64,000 bases of DNA from contig NC_087064.1 in NCBI RefSeq assembly GCF_963678635.1, forward strand, positions 14,295,599 to 14,359,598, read 5' to 3'. Of this stretch, positions 9,952-20,284 are shown piece after piece. Every line of letters begins with the position of its first letter. Positions within the stretch are counted from its first letter, which is position 1. The DNA comes from Symsagittifera roscoffensis. Its lineage: Eukaryota > Xenacoelomorpha > Acoela > Convolutidae. The notes beneath the pieces were generated by a model, which worked only from the letters and a program-made list of their open reading frames with translations, was not told the origin of the DNA and did no database searches. Made by a program: the position numbers and the translations under genes.

Positions 9952-11031
9952 TCAGTTTTTTAGATTTTCCAGTGGAATGAAAAACTTAATTTTGGGTCGC
10001 CCGGTTATTACGCGTTGATGACAACTCCAGCTGTCAACGTCAAATCTGGGGATTTGACTAGTTCCATTTGCCGCCGAGAGCCGACCAACGTATTTGTCCT
10101 CAAAGTAATTGAAGATTGGGTGGGCTGTCTCAGGGCATGTCTTCTGAAGAGTTTCGAAAGCAGTAGAAACATCACTTACAGGCAGGAAAGCGATACTCAG
10201 CAGCATTCGGACATGCTCTCGGAATTCCAGATCTAGTCTGTAGTTGTTTGTGTTCCCAGTAGACTGAATGTGACGCCAGACGCTTTGGCTCAAATGGAAA
10301 TAACAGTATTGAATTTGTACATTTTTGGATACTGAATTGAACGCATTTTTGACCGCTATTTCGAAATCAATGGTGGCTCGCTTAGGGAATTCAATGTCGA
10401 AGCAGCTCAAAAGGCGAAAATACGTTTCTTCTTTCTTGTCTGGAAGCAATGCATACACAATATGAATCAGAATTCCCTCGACTGAAGCGTGGATAGTGTA
10501 TATCTGAAAGAACACACTCGGGGCCGTAGAAAAGGTGCCATCGCAGAACCAATCATCAGCGCCACTGAGAAGGTCGAGTCCTGGAAGAGTGGTGAAAACC
10601 ATTATTCGCTTGGTATCATTAGGTCCAGAGTCAAAATGAAGGAAACGCTCGCCGCTGCGTGTCACTTTCAGCAACTCTGGCAGTTCAAAATCAGTTAGGG
10701 ATTGGGGTTCCTGCATTCTGGGCCGTTTTTCCTGTTTTACTCTGTTAATTGTCCTCTGGTTGGCAGAATAGCTCGGGATTACTGCTGCAGTCTCTCTGTT
10801 GATGTCTCTTTGGACGGAAAGAATTGTTTGACGGGGTGGCTCATCTGACACAACTGCTCTTGTTTTGAGAGCTGTCCTGAATTTTCGTTTTTCAATATCG
10901 GCTGGATCGGGAAAATGACTGTGTTCATTTATTATAGTGACGTTATCTTGGAAAGTGCGCACACGACCATTGCATTTAGATAAAACACATCGCCACGAAA
11001 TTGAGGTGTCTGTTAGTATCCGATGTTTGAA
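9952..11031 (-). pseudogene. FLYWCH-MULE transposase relic
   Basis: A single minus-strand frame of 359 codons runs without a start-proximal methionine from 11031 to a stop at 9952. The first ~45 residues match a FLYWCH zinc finger: W-R-C, then a Cys in KCNGRVRT, then an H-S-H pair in INEHSHFPDP. A linker and a MULE transposase core follow, with WFCDGTF (first catalytic Asp), TIDFEIAVKNAF (second acidic residue) and CYFHLSQSVW. The copy stops soon after DVSTAFETLQ, where full-length proteins continue to a W-x-x-Y and R-T-N-N block and the last catalytic residue. The FLYWCH N-terminus is also incomplete. It is therefore truncated at both ends although the frame is clean, which suggests a fairly young fragment or an exon of a domesticated gene. 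I found no terminal inverted repeats around it. Confidence 0.8.
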
Positions 11032-11453
11032 TTATGCGTATGCATCATAAACTAGCATTTCGTTGTTTTTATTTGTTATAAGAATTTCCATTGTCAACAC
11101 GAACCCGAGAGCAATAACAATGAAATTATGATCTCTCGTGTCTACGTTTGGCAACATTATCAATCAAGCAATAATTGTGTAGGTATGTGTAAATGATTTG
11201 AGTCCTGTGTTAATTTCGTCTCTAATATGCTGCGCGAAGTAATTTCTGGTCTAATTGCTCAGTTGCGTGGCCTTATCAATTTAATCCTTCCTATTGAGAG
11301 CTTATCAAATTAATCCGGTCATTAACTAGTGTGGCAATAGCCTGGACAATTTTGGGACAATTTTGCCTGGGAACCAAATGTCTTGGACACTTTTTGCATT
11401 TTGGACTGTTTTTGCCGGGACATAAATGTCTGGGACACAAATGTCCTGACACG

Positions 11454-11693
11454 GAGAAAATTGTATAACAAGAAGCCCCTTGCACAGCCCAACAAAGTTC
11501 TAAAAGGGTTAAAGCCCAAAAATTTGAGCAAGTTCTTTAAAATTTGTGGTTAAGCAAAGATTATGTGTTTTATATAGTAAAAATCTTATTTCTTGACTAT
11601 CAAGAAAAGTTCTCTTTTACAGGTTTTTGGAGATTTAACCCTCCTAGAACTTTGTTGGCCTGTGTAAGAGGCTTCTTGTGATGTAATTTTCTC
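11454..11693. repeat. Inverted repeat with ~75-85 bp arms
   Basis: The left arm starts GAGAAAATTGTATAACAAGA and the right arm ends with the approximate reverse complement (TCTTGTGATGTAATTTTCTC). Both arms carry AACAAAGTTCTA and GGGTTAAA blocks in inverted orientation. They are separated by roughly 80 bases. Upstream (11340-11450) GGACA/TGTC-type short repeats recur, for example GGGACATAAATGTC followed by GGGACACAAATGTCC. This is probably a foldback or MITE-type element; no coding content. Confidence 0.7.
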
Positions 11694-11699
11694 ATCTAT

Positions 11700-12400
11700 T
11701 AACCAAGTAGTTTCAGCTCAATTCTTGATCAATTAAAAAATGGCCTATTTTTGGGATAGAATTTTGGTTGAGCATTTCGGAGAAAAAATTGCACCATATT
11801 AATTCTGGTGAAATTGTAATTAACTTTTGTTCTGTTCAGTTTTTATCTAATTTTAGCCCAATTTGAGAAAAACGCGTTTGAAAAGTCAAGTTTTGTCCGG
11901 TTAATTTGAATCAGCACTGTATATCAATAAAATGTCAATAATAAAAGATGCTTGAAATAAAAATAGTTTTAAGGACTTTGTATTGTTTGCTTTCCCAACT
12001 GACACTTCCAACTGCGTTTTGGCGATGTTTTTTTTGTCAATATCCCTTCACGAAAAACCAAGATCTCTTCTGCAACCAGCAGTGGTAGCTACAGAAGTTC
12101 AGAAAGCTTGAAATATTATGATTATAAAAGTTAGCTGGTTAAAGACTCAGCGCTCCCAACGTATAACCGCTGAAATGATTGTTAAGCTATAATTAAATCT
12201 GATGCCTTCATTTTCAGATATCTGACTTAAACAATGAGTATTGCTCGATTGCCTAAAATGGACAAAGTGACGTGTAACAATAAATATTAAAGAGAAATTG
12301 GACCAATTAGTGTTTTACCTGTAAAGACCACAATTGACCTTTGTTGGAGGTATTTTTAAAAAGCGATACTTGGAAAATAATATCGAGCAAGGTCAAAGTA
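11700..12400 (+). promoter_or_regulatory. Upstream region of the UNC-50 gene
   Basis: This is AT-rich non-coding DNA between the inverted repeat and the UNC-50 start codon. I see no clear TATA box or initiator that I would assign with confidence. The true transcription start is not visible. Confidence 0.25.
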
Positions 12401-14630
12401 ATGTTCAGCACAGCTTCTCTGTGCCCTGAAGGGGGTCTTCCCTCCGCATTTTACCCTGGCGGGTCCGGCCCTTCATCCTTCAAACAGAAGAGTGCGGCGG
12501 AAAAGAGAAAGAAGTTCCTCCGACGACTGGTCAAGTTCCGCCAGATGGACTTCGAGTTTGCGCTCTGGCAGTTCTTGTATTTATTCGTGTCACCTCAGAA
12601 AGTCTACCGAAATTTCCAGTACCGATACAGTGAGTCTTAAAATTCCACTTTCCTGATAATTACTGCTGGAAAATTAAATTAAAATGAACAGGAAAAAGCA
12701 GGCTTATGCATTACTTTACACTGAAATCAATTTTTCCAAGGCTGAGATAGCAATTACTATAGGTTGCGTTACAACTGGTTTGATCGACGATAGAAAATAC
12801 TGTCACTGTAGAAAAAACGGGGATTTCTTGGGCTCCTTTTCGTTAATAAATATCAGCGAGTTCGTGACCATATCTAAGTAAGCTGAACAGAAATTGGTTC
12901 GTGGAAAAATCTACTATAGGACTATTCGTCATGAAACTGAGCGTCCTCGACAACAAAACTACGATAGCTTATTTTTAGGAGTTTGACTGCGGTATTATTT
13001 TCATGATTGAGTTTTTGAAGCACAATTGACGTAATAAACGAGGTATTCGGTCTAAAGTCGTCAAGCGAAGCTGGTTTTCAAAGAGGTATATAGTTTAGGA
13101 GATTGTGATTTCAGGTACGAAGAACCAGTACGCGAGAGATGACCCAGCTTTCCTGGTGCTATTGGCAATCTGTCTAACAGGTAAAATTACCAGAACTTGA
13201 TAGCTGCATGATATGTCTTTAATGATTTCTTGCAGTTCGCTTATGAGATAGGTTTAACTCTCAGAATTTCACTTCTCTTTCACTTGATAATAGTTAGTGA
13301 GAATAATTATAGTCCATTTTTTAACCATTGACCTCAACTTATGATTGACAGAATCTGAGGATAAACAATGGCTGATTAAATATTTTTGAATTCTTCCTTT
13401 AAATAAATTTGTACGCTAGTTTTTATCTGCAGTCAGTTTTTAGCAGCAAAATTTGATGTAGCAGTAACGTGTTTCTCCCGCATAATATCAACACCAGCTG
13501 TTTAGTGTCCTCGGCTGTGTTCTCTGTCGTACTTGGTCTGGGCTTCTTCGGGTTCCTGAAGTTCTTTTTATGGACTGTGTTCGTGGACACTATCGCAGTC
13601 GGCATGCTAGTTGCCACCACTCTATGGTCAGTTCAGAGTCATCAAAATAATTAAAATCTACGTAAAGGCTTTGGTTGAAGAATTTAAGCATGCTGATTGT
13701 GCATGTAGTTATTCGATCAAAAATCATTTTTCTAGAGACACCAAAGTGACCATTTAAAGCTGTTGGAATCAGTAATATAATAAGAAATATTTTGCGTCAG
13801 TTTTGATTTATGTGTAAAAGAGTCCATAATTAGCCAAAGCATTTAGAAATTATGGAAAGACCATCATTGAGGTTACCAATTGGCAGGTTTCTGGCCAACC
13901 GATACTTAGTCATGCAGTCCCGTCACAGACGTCCAGGGATGGGTGGAGGGGTTGGCGCTAGTCTCGGTGAAGTTGGCGAGTCTGAGATCGAGTGGGCGTA
14001 TGCATTCGACATCCACCTCAATGCAATCGTGCCAGTGATCACTATTCTACATGGAGTCATTCTTCTGCTGATTTCACGTAAAGCTTAACAAAAAAAAATT
14101 CAGCATAATATGAAATTTCATGGGTAAAATTTAGCACAATCAGTGCTGATTAAAATTGTAGAAATCCTTACTCTATAAATAAATTTGTTTCTCAATGATT
14201 CAATTGTTCGAGCATTTACTTTATCTGGGCCGCCATGACGCTTCAACGTGTTTTTTAAAACACATTTGAAATATGATCTGGCGCGAAGTTTTATGTTCTC
14301 GGCAAAGAAAGTCTTAGTTTTTTTCCAAAAGATCTCAATTCTTGCACATTTTAAAATACAGCTAGCTGAATGTTTTTTGGTGGTTCTTCAGTGGTGACGC
14401 ATAGCAACGTGGCAAGTGTGGCCATTGGCAATCTACTATGGGTGGTGTCTGTGGGCTACTATGTCTACATCACCTTCCTCGGCTACTCCTCCCTCTCCAT
14501 CCTCCACTCGACCCAACTGCTCCTCTACCCACTCCTGCCCACCCTCTTCCTCTACTGTCTCTCAATCATGTTCTCCTGGAACTACACCACCTGGCTCCTC
14601 TCCTTCTACTCCTCAAGAGTACAGTCGTAG
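12401..14630 (+). CDS. UNC50: UNC-50 family membrane protein, five exons, 281 residues
   Basis: Exons: 12401-12629, 13115-13180, 13506-13626, 13887-14077 and 14392-14630 (stop TAG included). All introns are GT-AG and the reading phases agree. The protein has a hydrophilic N-terminus, then KKFLRRLVKFRQMDFEFALW and LYLFVSPQKVYRNF, which is the UNC-50 signature. YARDDPAFLVLL spans exons 1-2, followed by hydrophobic segments in exons 2-3. EWAYAFDIHLNA is in exon 4 and IGNLLW then GYYVYITFLGYS in exon 5. Five to six membrane spans are expected. Family proteins (human UNC50, yeast GMH1) are Golgi/ER membrane proteins of about 260 residues; the worm protein is needed for assembly of some acetylcholine receptors and GMH1 interacts with Arf-GEFs. 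A short Gly-rich insertion (GMGGGVGASLGEVGE) between QSRHRRP and the EWAYAFD block makes it a little longer than usual. The start ATG at 12401 is the first in frame that gives a typical N-terminus. Confidence 0.95.
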
Positions 14631-14699
14631 TCGCTGTGTATACTATTATGGATAGAGGCTTCAGCACATCAGCAATATAGTTAGTATCTGTACCCAATG

Positions 14700-16300
14700 T
14701 TTACAATTGAAGCTGAATCTTCTTCAAGCTAGCACCAGCTTTTACGAGATATTTGTAGTATAAATGAAGGATGCACCTAATTAAGAGTTGTAGAACGTAG
14801 TGAAGAGTCTTTTATTGGTCTTGGTTATTTTTCCAGGAAAAAGTCTTAATATGCTCCAAAAACAACAGATGTGCAGTCATATATATTAATCAAAAAAGTA
14901 TCCATCATAAATTCGTCCTGAAATTCAAAGAGCATGAAGACCATAGATTTGTTACTTTGAAATTCTAAATTTGAGATTTTTTTTTCTTCAAAAAACAAGT
15001 CTATTTTTTCTGTTTACTTGCGTCTCTTCTCCAACTGTCTGTTGGCTATGTACATGTCCATCGGTTGACTTGGTTACCAGGCCTTTTTAGCGTTCTTGAC
15101 TATAATAAATGCGGCATGGCACGATGAGCCAGGGCAGTTCATATGAGGCTAAGGACAAGCAACTGAGTTATTGAGAAGCGTCATGAACATCTCGTGCGAC
15201 GTAAAATAATTTAATTTGTAAAAATATAAAACGCAACAATTGTAAAAAAAAAACAATGAAAATCAGATAGTGGCTTTAGTAGAAAATCAAATAGCAACCA
15301 AAATCATTTCTAAATTCATATTTTTGATTTATTAGAGTCATGAACGTAATGAATAGTTTTGTAGGTCTTGATGATTTTTTTGTTGGTTTTTTTCAGGAAA
15401 AAATTGTTCACGCTAAAATCTGATTGCGGTTTGATTTTTCAAGTTCAGTTCATTTCCTTTGTTAAAAGGAAGGCAAACTTCACTATTGGACGACAAAAGT
15501 GTAAAGGTCCCGAAAAACCTATAAAAGTTTTACCTATTGATCCAGTTTTTAAACAAGCATAGCCTGTGTTATAATATGAACTTTTTTTCTTTTTCAACCT
15601 AAGTCGCAAATATTTTTGCGATGCAATTGTTGCGACAAAATGTGTTCATTTTGAAATTTCATTTTGATCTAGCTGTTAAGAACAGCCAATGCTAAGGATA
15701 TTAACACACTATTATATTGCAAATAGCACTTTAGCTTTGGCGTAGATGCAGGGAAGGAGACCAGCAGCAAAATAAGAGGGTTCGAACCTGGGGAGGGTCA
15801 GATTTTTTATGATCTTTTTTGTATACTAAATAAAATGCGTCAGCTTTATAAATTGAGACATGCTAGTTGGTTTTTTTTCAAATTGGCTGGTACTACTAAT
15901 GCGGCATAATTGGTTTGCGTCACTTAGCAATTATGTAGACTCATAATTGGCGTGTGTCACTGAAGAAATTTTGTAGGCTCGAAGTTTTACTCATTCAGTT
16001 TTTTCCAATAGCGTTGTCGGTCATATTTTTGCTTTTGTATGCGAAGTGCAACTTCTCCTCTGGGTCTCAATTTCGGTTCATATATTGTTCTAGAAATTGA
16101 AAGAGCTTAAATGTCTTAATATATTTTTACTTTACTCTCCGAAAGTTGAAAGTTTTTTTTCAAAGTTCAAGTCAGTATTATTTCTGTTTCCTTGCTTTCA
16201 TGACTCTTTTCCAACTATTTGTTGTTTTTTTTTCATGTACAAGTTTGGTGTCATGGTTTTTTAAGATTCATGAACGTTGTGAATACTCGGATCTACTTCT
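14700..16300. repeat. Dispersed AT-rich repeats (family with AACTGTC core)
   Basis: There is no gene here. Recurring blocks are ATTCAAAGAGCATGAAGACC followed by TTTACTTGCGTCTCTTCTCC (14930-15040) and GTAGGTCTTGATGATTTTTT followed by AAAAGGAAGGCAAAC (15360-15560). Related copies lie at about 16090-16260, 17930-18310, 19745-19880 and 26450-26530, always in the same strand orientation. This is a dispersed repeat family of several hundred bp with diverged copies; its class is unknown. Confidence 0.6.
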
Positions 16301-16329
16301 TAAAACCAGCCTGGTAATTGAAAATTTTC

Positions 16330-17415
16330 CGGTTAAATTGAATTGTCTAGTTGCAAGTGCAAATGTTGTGCATTGGTGTTTCAGGGGAGAGTTAAAAGAT
16401 TTCATATTTTTAAATTAACTTTTAACTATTTTTTTAATTTTTTATTATTTATCTTTTTCTTGATTTTTTTATTTGATTTTTTTTTCGGCTCTTCTTGTGT
16501 CTGCTCAAAGATTGTCGGCCTTGCTTGTTGATCGTAACTTTCGTTCTGTTGCTAATGTAATAATCAAATGTGCCTAAAATGAATTTGTATCGAGTCATCA
16601 GAAAATTTGATTTTTGGTAGACCTAGTTTCTTGCAGCTTTTTTCAGCAACTTATGTTGTTTATGTTTGTGTTGTATTCCAAGTGATGCGAAGCTCCGCTT
16701 CGCCTCTGTGTGAATTATGAGTTTGACGTTGCTCTTGTAGTTTGGTAATAGTAGCGGTTTCTGTACTAGATATCTCATTTTTGAAACAATCCTACAGTTT
16801 CTACACAATAGTGATCTTTATGGCGCTTGCGAAAGCAAGCGTCTTTTAATTGGGAATTAGACTTTTTCCGGTTAACAACTTTTCTTTTAAATCTTTCTTT
16901 TTTCTTACTTGCTTGATTATTGAAGCTTAAGAGCCTCCAGGTTCGTTCCCATTTGGTCAAGAGATAACGCCCTCGCCTTTGCACCCTAAAGTCAGGGTTT
17001 GAGTTCCGGCCGGACCGTTTTTTTTTCAGTGTGTATGCAATTGAAAATTTTTGCGGTAAAATTGAATTGACGAATTTTTGGTTGTCTGCTCAAGTTTTGT
17101 CGACTAAGTTGATACATCACGGTTTTTGCTTGTGCTGTAAGCAACTTTCATTGTAGTTGCACATGCAAGTTTTGTTCAATATAATTTCAGGGGGACTTAA
17201 AAATGTTTTAAAATAGGTTTTTTTTTGGCTCCCTTTGTGTCATCTCAAAGATTGTCGGCTTTGTTTCCTCCTCGTAAGTTTCGTTCGGTTGCTTATTTGT
17301 TTTAAAGCATTTTTTCCTAAAATGATATCTACCGAGACTTACGAAAATTTAAATTTTGGTAAACCTAGTTCTTTTTTCAACATTTTATGTTTCATTTGTT
17401 TGTGTTGCATCGCCT
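16330..17415 (+). repeat. Two successive copies of a composite SINE-like repeat
   Basis: One copy runs from about 16330 to 16711 and the next from about 16824 to 17415. Shared blocks in order are: TAAATTGAATTG; CTGCTCAAAGATTGTCGG; TCGTAA then TTTCGTTC; CTACCGAG or equivalent; GGTAAACCTAGTT; TTTATGTTTGTGTTG; and CGCCTCTGTGT. The second copy begins with a hairpin at 16824-16841 (CGCTTGC-GAAA-GCAAGCG) and a tRNA-like segment. The first ends with the hairpin GCGAAGC-TCC-GCTTCGC at 16687-16703. Partial copies of the same series occur at 22720-22800, 30600-30720 and 45540-46000. The family is probably non-autonomous. Confidence 0.65.
16930..17020 (+). repeat. tRNA-like segment of the SINE-like repeat, copy 1
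   Basis: TTTGGTCAAGAGATAACGCC resembles an RNA polymerase III A box. GGGTTTGAGTTCC about 45 bases later fits a B box (GGTTCGANTCC) with mismatches. A T run follows after GGCCGGACCG. The acceptor stem does not pair, so this is not a functional tRNA gene. Related segments at 19440-19540, 27800-27870 and 30510-30590 keep the B box and the (C/T)CGGACC-T-run ending in most copies. Confidence 0.6.
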
Positions 17416-19137
17416 CTGTGTTTCATATTATGGTCACTAAATTTAAACATCTCATCAACAATGTTTCCTAAATTCTTGCATGATCATTTTGTTGAAAAAT
17501 CTTAATCATGGGTTATATCAGATGAAATGAAAGCACTATTTTAGTAACGAATAATATGAGTGTAAAAGGAAAAGGCCAAAAATTTGAATCTAATCAACCA
17601 TCCTTTTACATTGATTTTGGTCTATAACCTAAAAGCCACCTAAACAGAAAAATAAAAGTAGGTTAAGGAAAAAACCTGATGGCGGAATCCTAATAATAAT
17701 AATTTTGTTTTCAAGCAAAAACTTATAAGCATACGTTCTATGAAAATGTACGTTTACAATAAAGTGCGGCTTGGGAGAATACCAAAAAGGTATCCAATTA
17801 TGTATTCATAGGCTATCATGTTTATCATATTACGTATTTTTTGGTGAATACATATATACGTATGTTTTGGTGAATTGGATGCTGATATTTGGTTTCTACA
17901 CAACCAATTTGTATTTTATACGGTGAAGCATTTTTGAAGAGTAATGAACTTAGTGGGTGTTGTGTAGGTCTTAGTGACTTTTTTCTGGAAATTTGTTCAC
18001 AATCAATTTTGAGTTTTCGCGGTTTGTCTTTGATTTTGTTTAAATTCACTTCGTTTTATTTGTTAAAAGGAAGGCAAACACCACTATCGAAAAGCGAAAG
18101 TGTAAAGGTCACGAAAAACTGATTGATCGACTTCTAATTTCGAAAGTGGAATATACTTATCAGATTGCTAGCAAAATTCAAAGAGCATTAAAGGCATATA
18201 TTTTTTTCTTCGAAATTCGAAAATTGATTTTTTTGTGAAAATAAAAGTCAGTTTTTGTTTCCTGTTTTCTTGCGTTCATAACTCTTTTGCAACTGTCAGT
18301 TGGTTGTTTTTATGGCTCAATAATTTTTATGAAATGCTAACTGACTTATTAATCCAAATATTGTTAATATCGTTTATTTCTTTTTCATTTTGGCATAAAT
18401 CATGTGTATTGTTTTTGTTTTAGAGTGAAAGCGTTTGACAGCAGGTGAAACACAACGATGTATGAATCATATGGTGAAGTACAGAAACACTGAAATGTGA
18501 TTGGGTAGATTAAAGTAATTGGCAAGGAAGAACGTGTGCGGTTGTTCCCTGTGAGGAAAATCAATGCGTTCTTGCCAGAACAAAACTCAATTATTCCCTT
18601 GAGCCTGCTGCATGTGAAACTTTTTTGTCATTTTTTGTCGTTAAACAAGCTTTCTTCTGGGATGAGGAATACGATCTAAAGATTTGTATTTTAGCGTTAC
18701 TGAACGTAATTGAACAAGCTCGTATCCAAGAACAAGTTAACATAAATAATGATAGAACATGCCTTATATATTTATCTAGCTGAACTTCCGAATTAGAATC
18801 AGAAATGTTATATTGATAGTAATTTTTCATATGCGAGTTATCGCTATATGTTTGGGACCATTTTTAGGATATTTAATGGCAAAATCTTTAAAAGCAAAAA
18901 CGATAAAAATTTATTTAAGCTCAGTAGCGCTTCTGCAAACTTAAGGTTGATTGTATAAAGCGATTGTTCATCAAATCATATCTATTTGTAAATATAATAG
19001 TTAATCAGTTTGGAATTGTAACTACCAAATTTAAATTCAAACTATCCAGCTTTTTCTCATGGTATCTGAGTAATACTAATTAATACACTTGCTATTAGCA
19101 AAACCTATCAAATTGGGTATTTTTTTTGTTATATTAC

Positions 19138-19169
19138 TTCCGTGAAAAGTGGAAACACTTTTCACGGAA
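19138..19169. repeat. Perfect 14-bp hairpin with GAAA loop
   Basis: TTCCGTGAAAAGTG and CACTTTTCACGGAA pair perfectly across a GAAA tetraloop, in AT-rich DNA. It may be the tip of a palindromic element or an RNA hairpin. No gene is adjacent. Confidence 0.85.
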
Positions 19170-19369
19170 CTAATATTGCAGTGGCTGATGATAATACTGC
19201 TAACGCTCGTTTGAAGGCTGAACTGCAATAAATTATCGCCTTCTATTTCTTGTCGAATTTTGATAAATTGGTTAAAACAGTTGATAACAAAATGATTTAT
19301 GTCGATGTTTTATCAGCTTAATTGATTTTGAATAAAAAAGCAAAAGCCAGTGCACTTATAATAGGAAGC

Positions 19370-19560
19370 TAGACTTTTTCCCCGAAAACACTGCTTACAA
19401 ATCTGTTAGAAATAGTCCTTGCTATATTATGGAACCTCAATACCATTCAAGCCCCTTCCCATTTGTTCAATAGGTAAAGCACTATCGTTGGAAACATGAG
19501 GTCTAGGGTTCAAGTGCCAGCCGGACCTTTTTTTTGATAGATGTGTAGAAAAAAATTTTG
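19370..19560 (+). repeat. tRNA-like SINE-type repeat, copy 2
   Basis: The order is the same as at 16840-17020: AGACTTTTTCC, then a C/T-rich stretch, an A-box-like block (TTCAATAGGTAAAGC), a B-box-like GGGTTCAAGTGCC, and GCCGGACC followed by T8. There are many substitutions relative to copy 1. No coding content. Confidence 0.55.
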
Positions 19561-20284
19561 TGCAAAACTTGAATGGTCGGATTATCGATTGTCTTCTAAT
19601 TTTTTGTCTTACTTTCCAAAGCATGGAATTTTTTTCTTCAAAGTATCGTAAATCTTCGATTTTAACTATAAGTGATAGTCGTTCTGTCATTTGTAAGTTG
19701 AGCAATTCTGATTTGTTGTAAAAGACGGAGTGATTTTTCAACTGCATAGGTCGTGACGATTTTGCCGTTTTTTAAAAAATCGTCAATTTTGAGTTTTCAC
19801 GGTTTGACTTATGATTTCTTTTAAAGTTCGGTACTTCTTTTGTTGAACAGCGTAATTGACTTCTAGTTTCAAAAATGGGCTTTAATTTTCTAAATGCCTA
19901 GAGGAATAAAAATACCTATTTCCGGTTTCTTTAAATGGTACGAATCAACTTTTTTCCAACCAAAGTTGCAAATAAAGTTTTATTTTGGCGCTTTTTAGCC
20001 GACGTAAAAGTCCTAATTTTTGGGTCATTTTAGCATCAGGAGGCTCTCGCATTTAATGAATCAAAAAAATTTATGTTTTATTCAACATAGATATACAACA
20101 TTTATACAACACAGTATAACAATTAAATTTTGATTCTAGAATTTTTTCTACAAAATTTTTCCCGAGATTTTTGAATGGCATTATTTATGCACAATTGGTT
20201 TTGTGCATTCCAACGTTGCATTCCTTCTGTCTCATTTTTTTTGTCTAGGTTATAATGCTATGTTTGAGTTGTATTGCAAATTTT

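Noticed and set aside
14416-14680. Ser/Thr/Pro-rich proteins overlapping UNC-50 exon 5
   Set aside because: They are shadow frames; the UNC-50 frame matches the family throughout.
16930-17020. A functional tRNA gene
   Set aside because: Box-like elements exist but the acceptor and D stems do not pair, and diverged copies occur elsewhere in the same repeat context.
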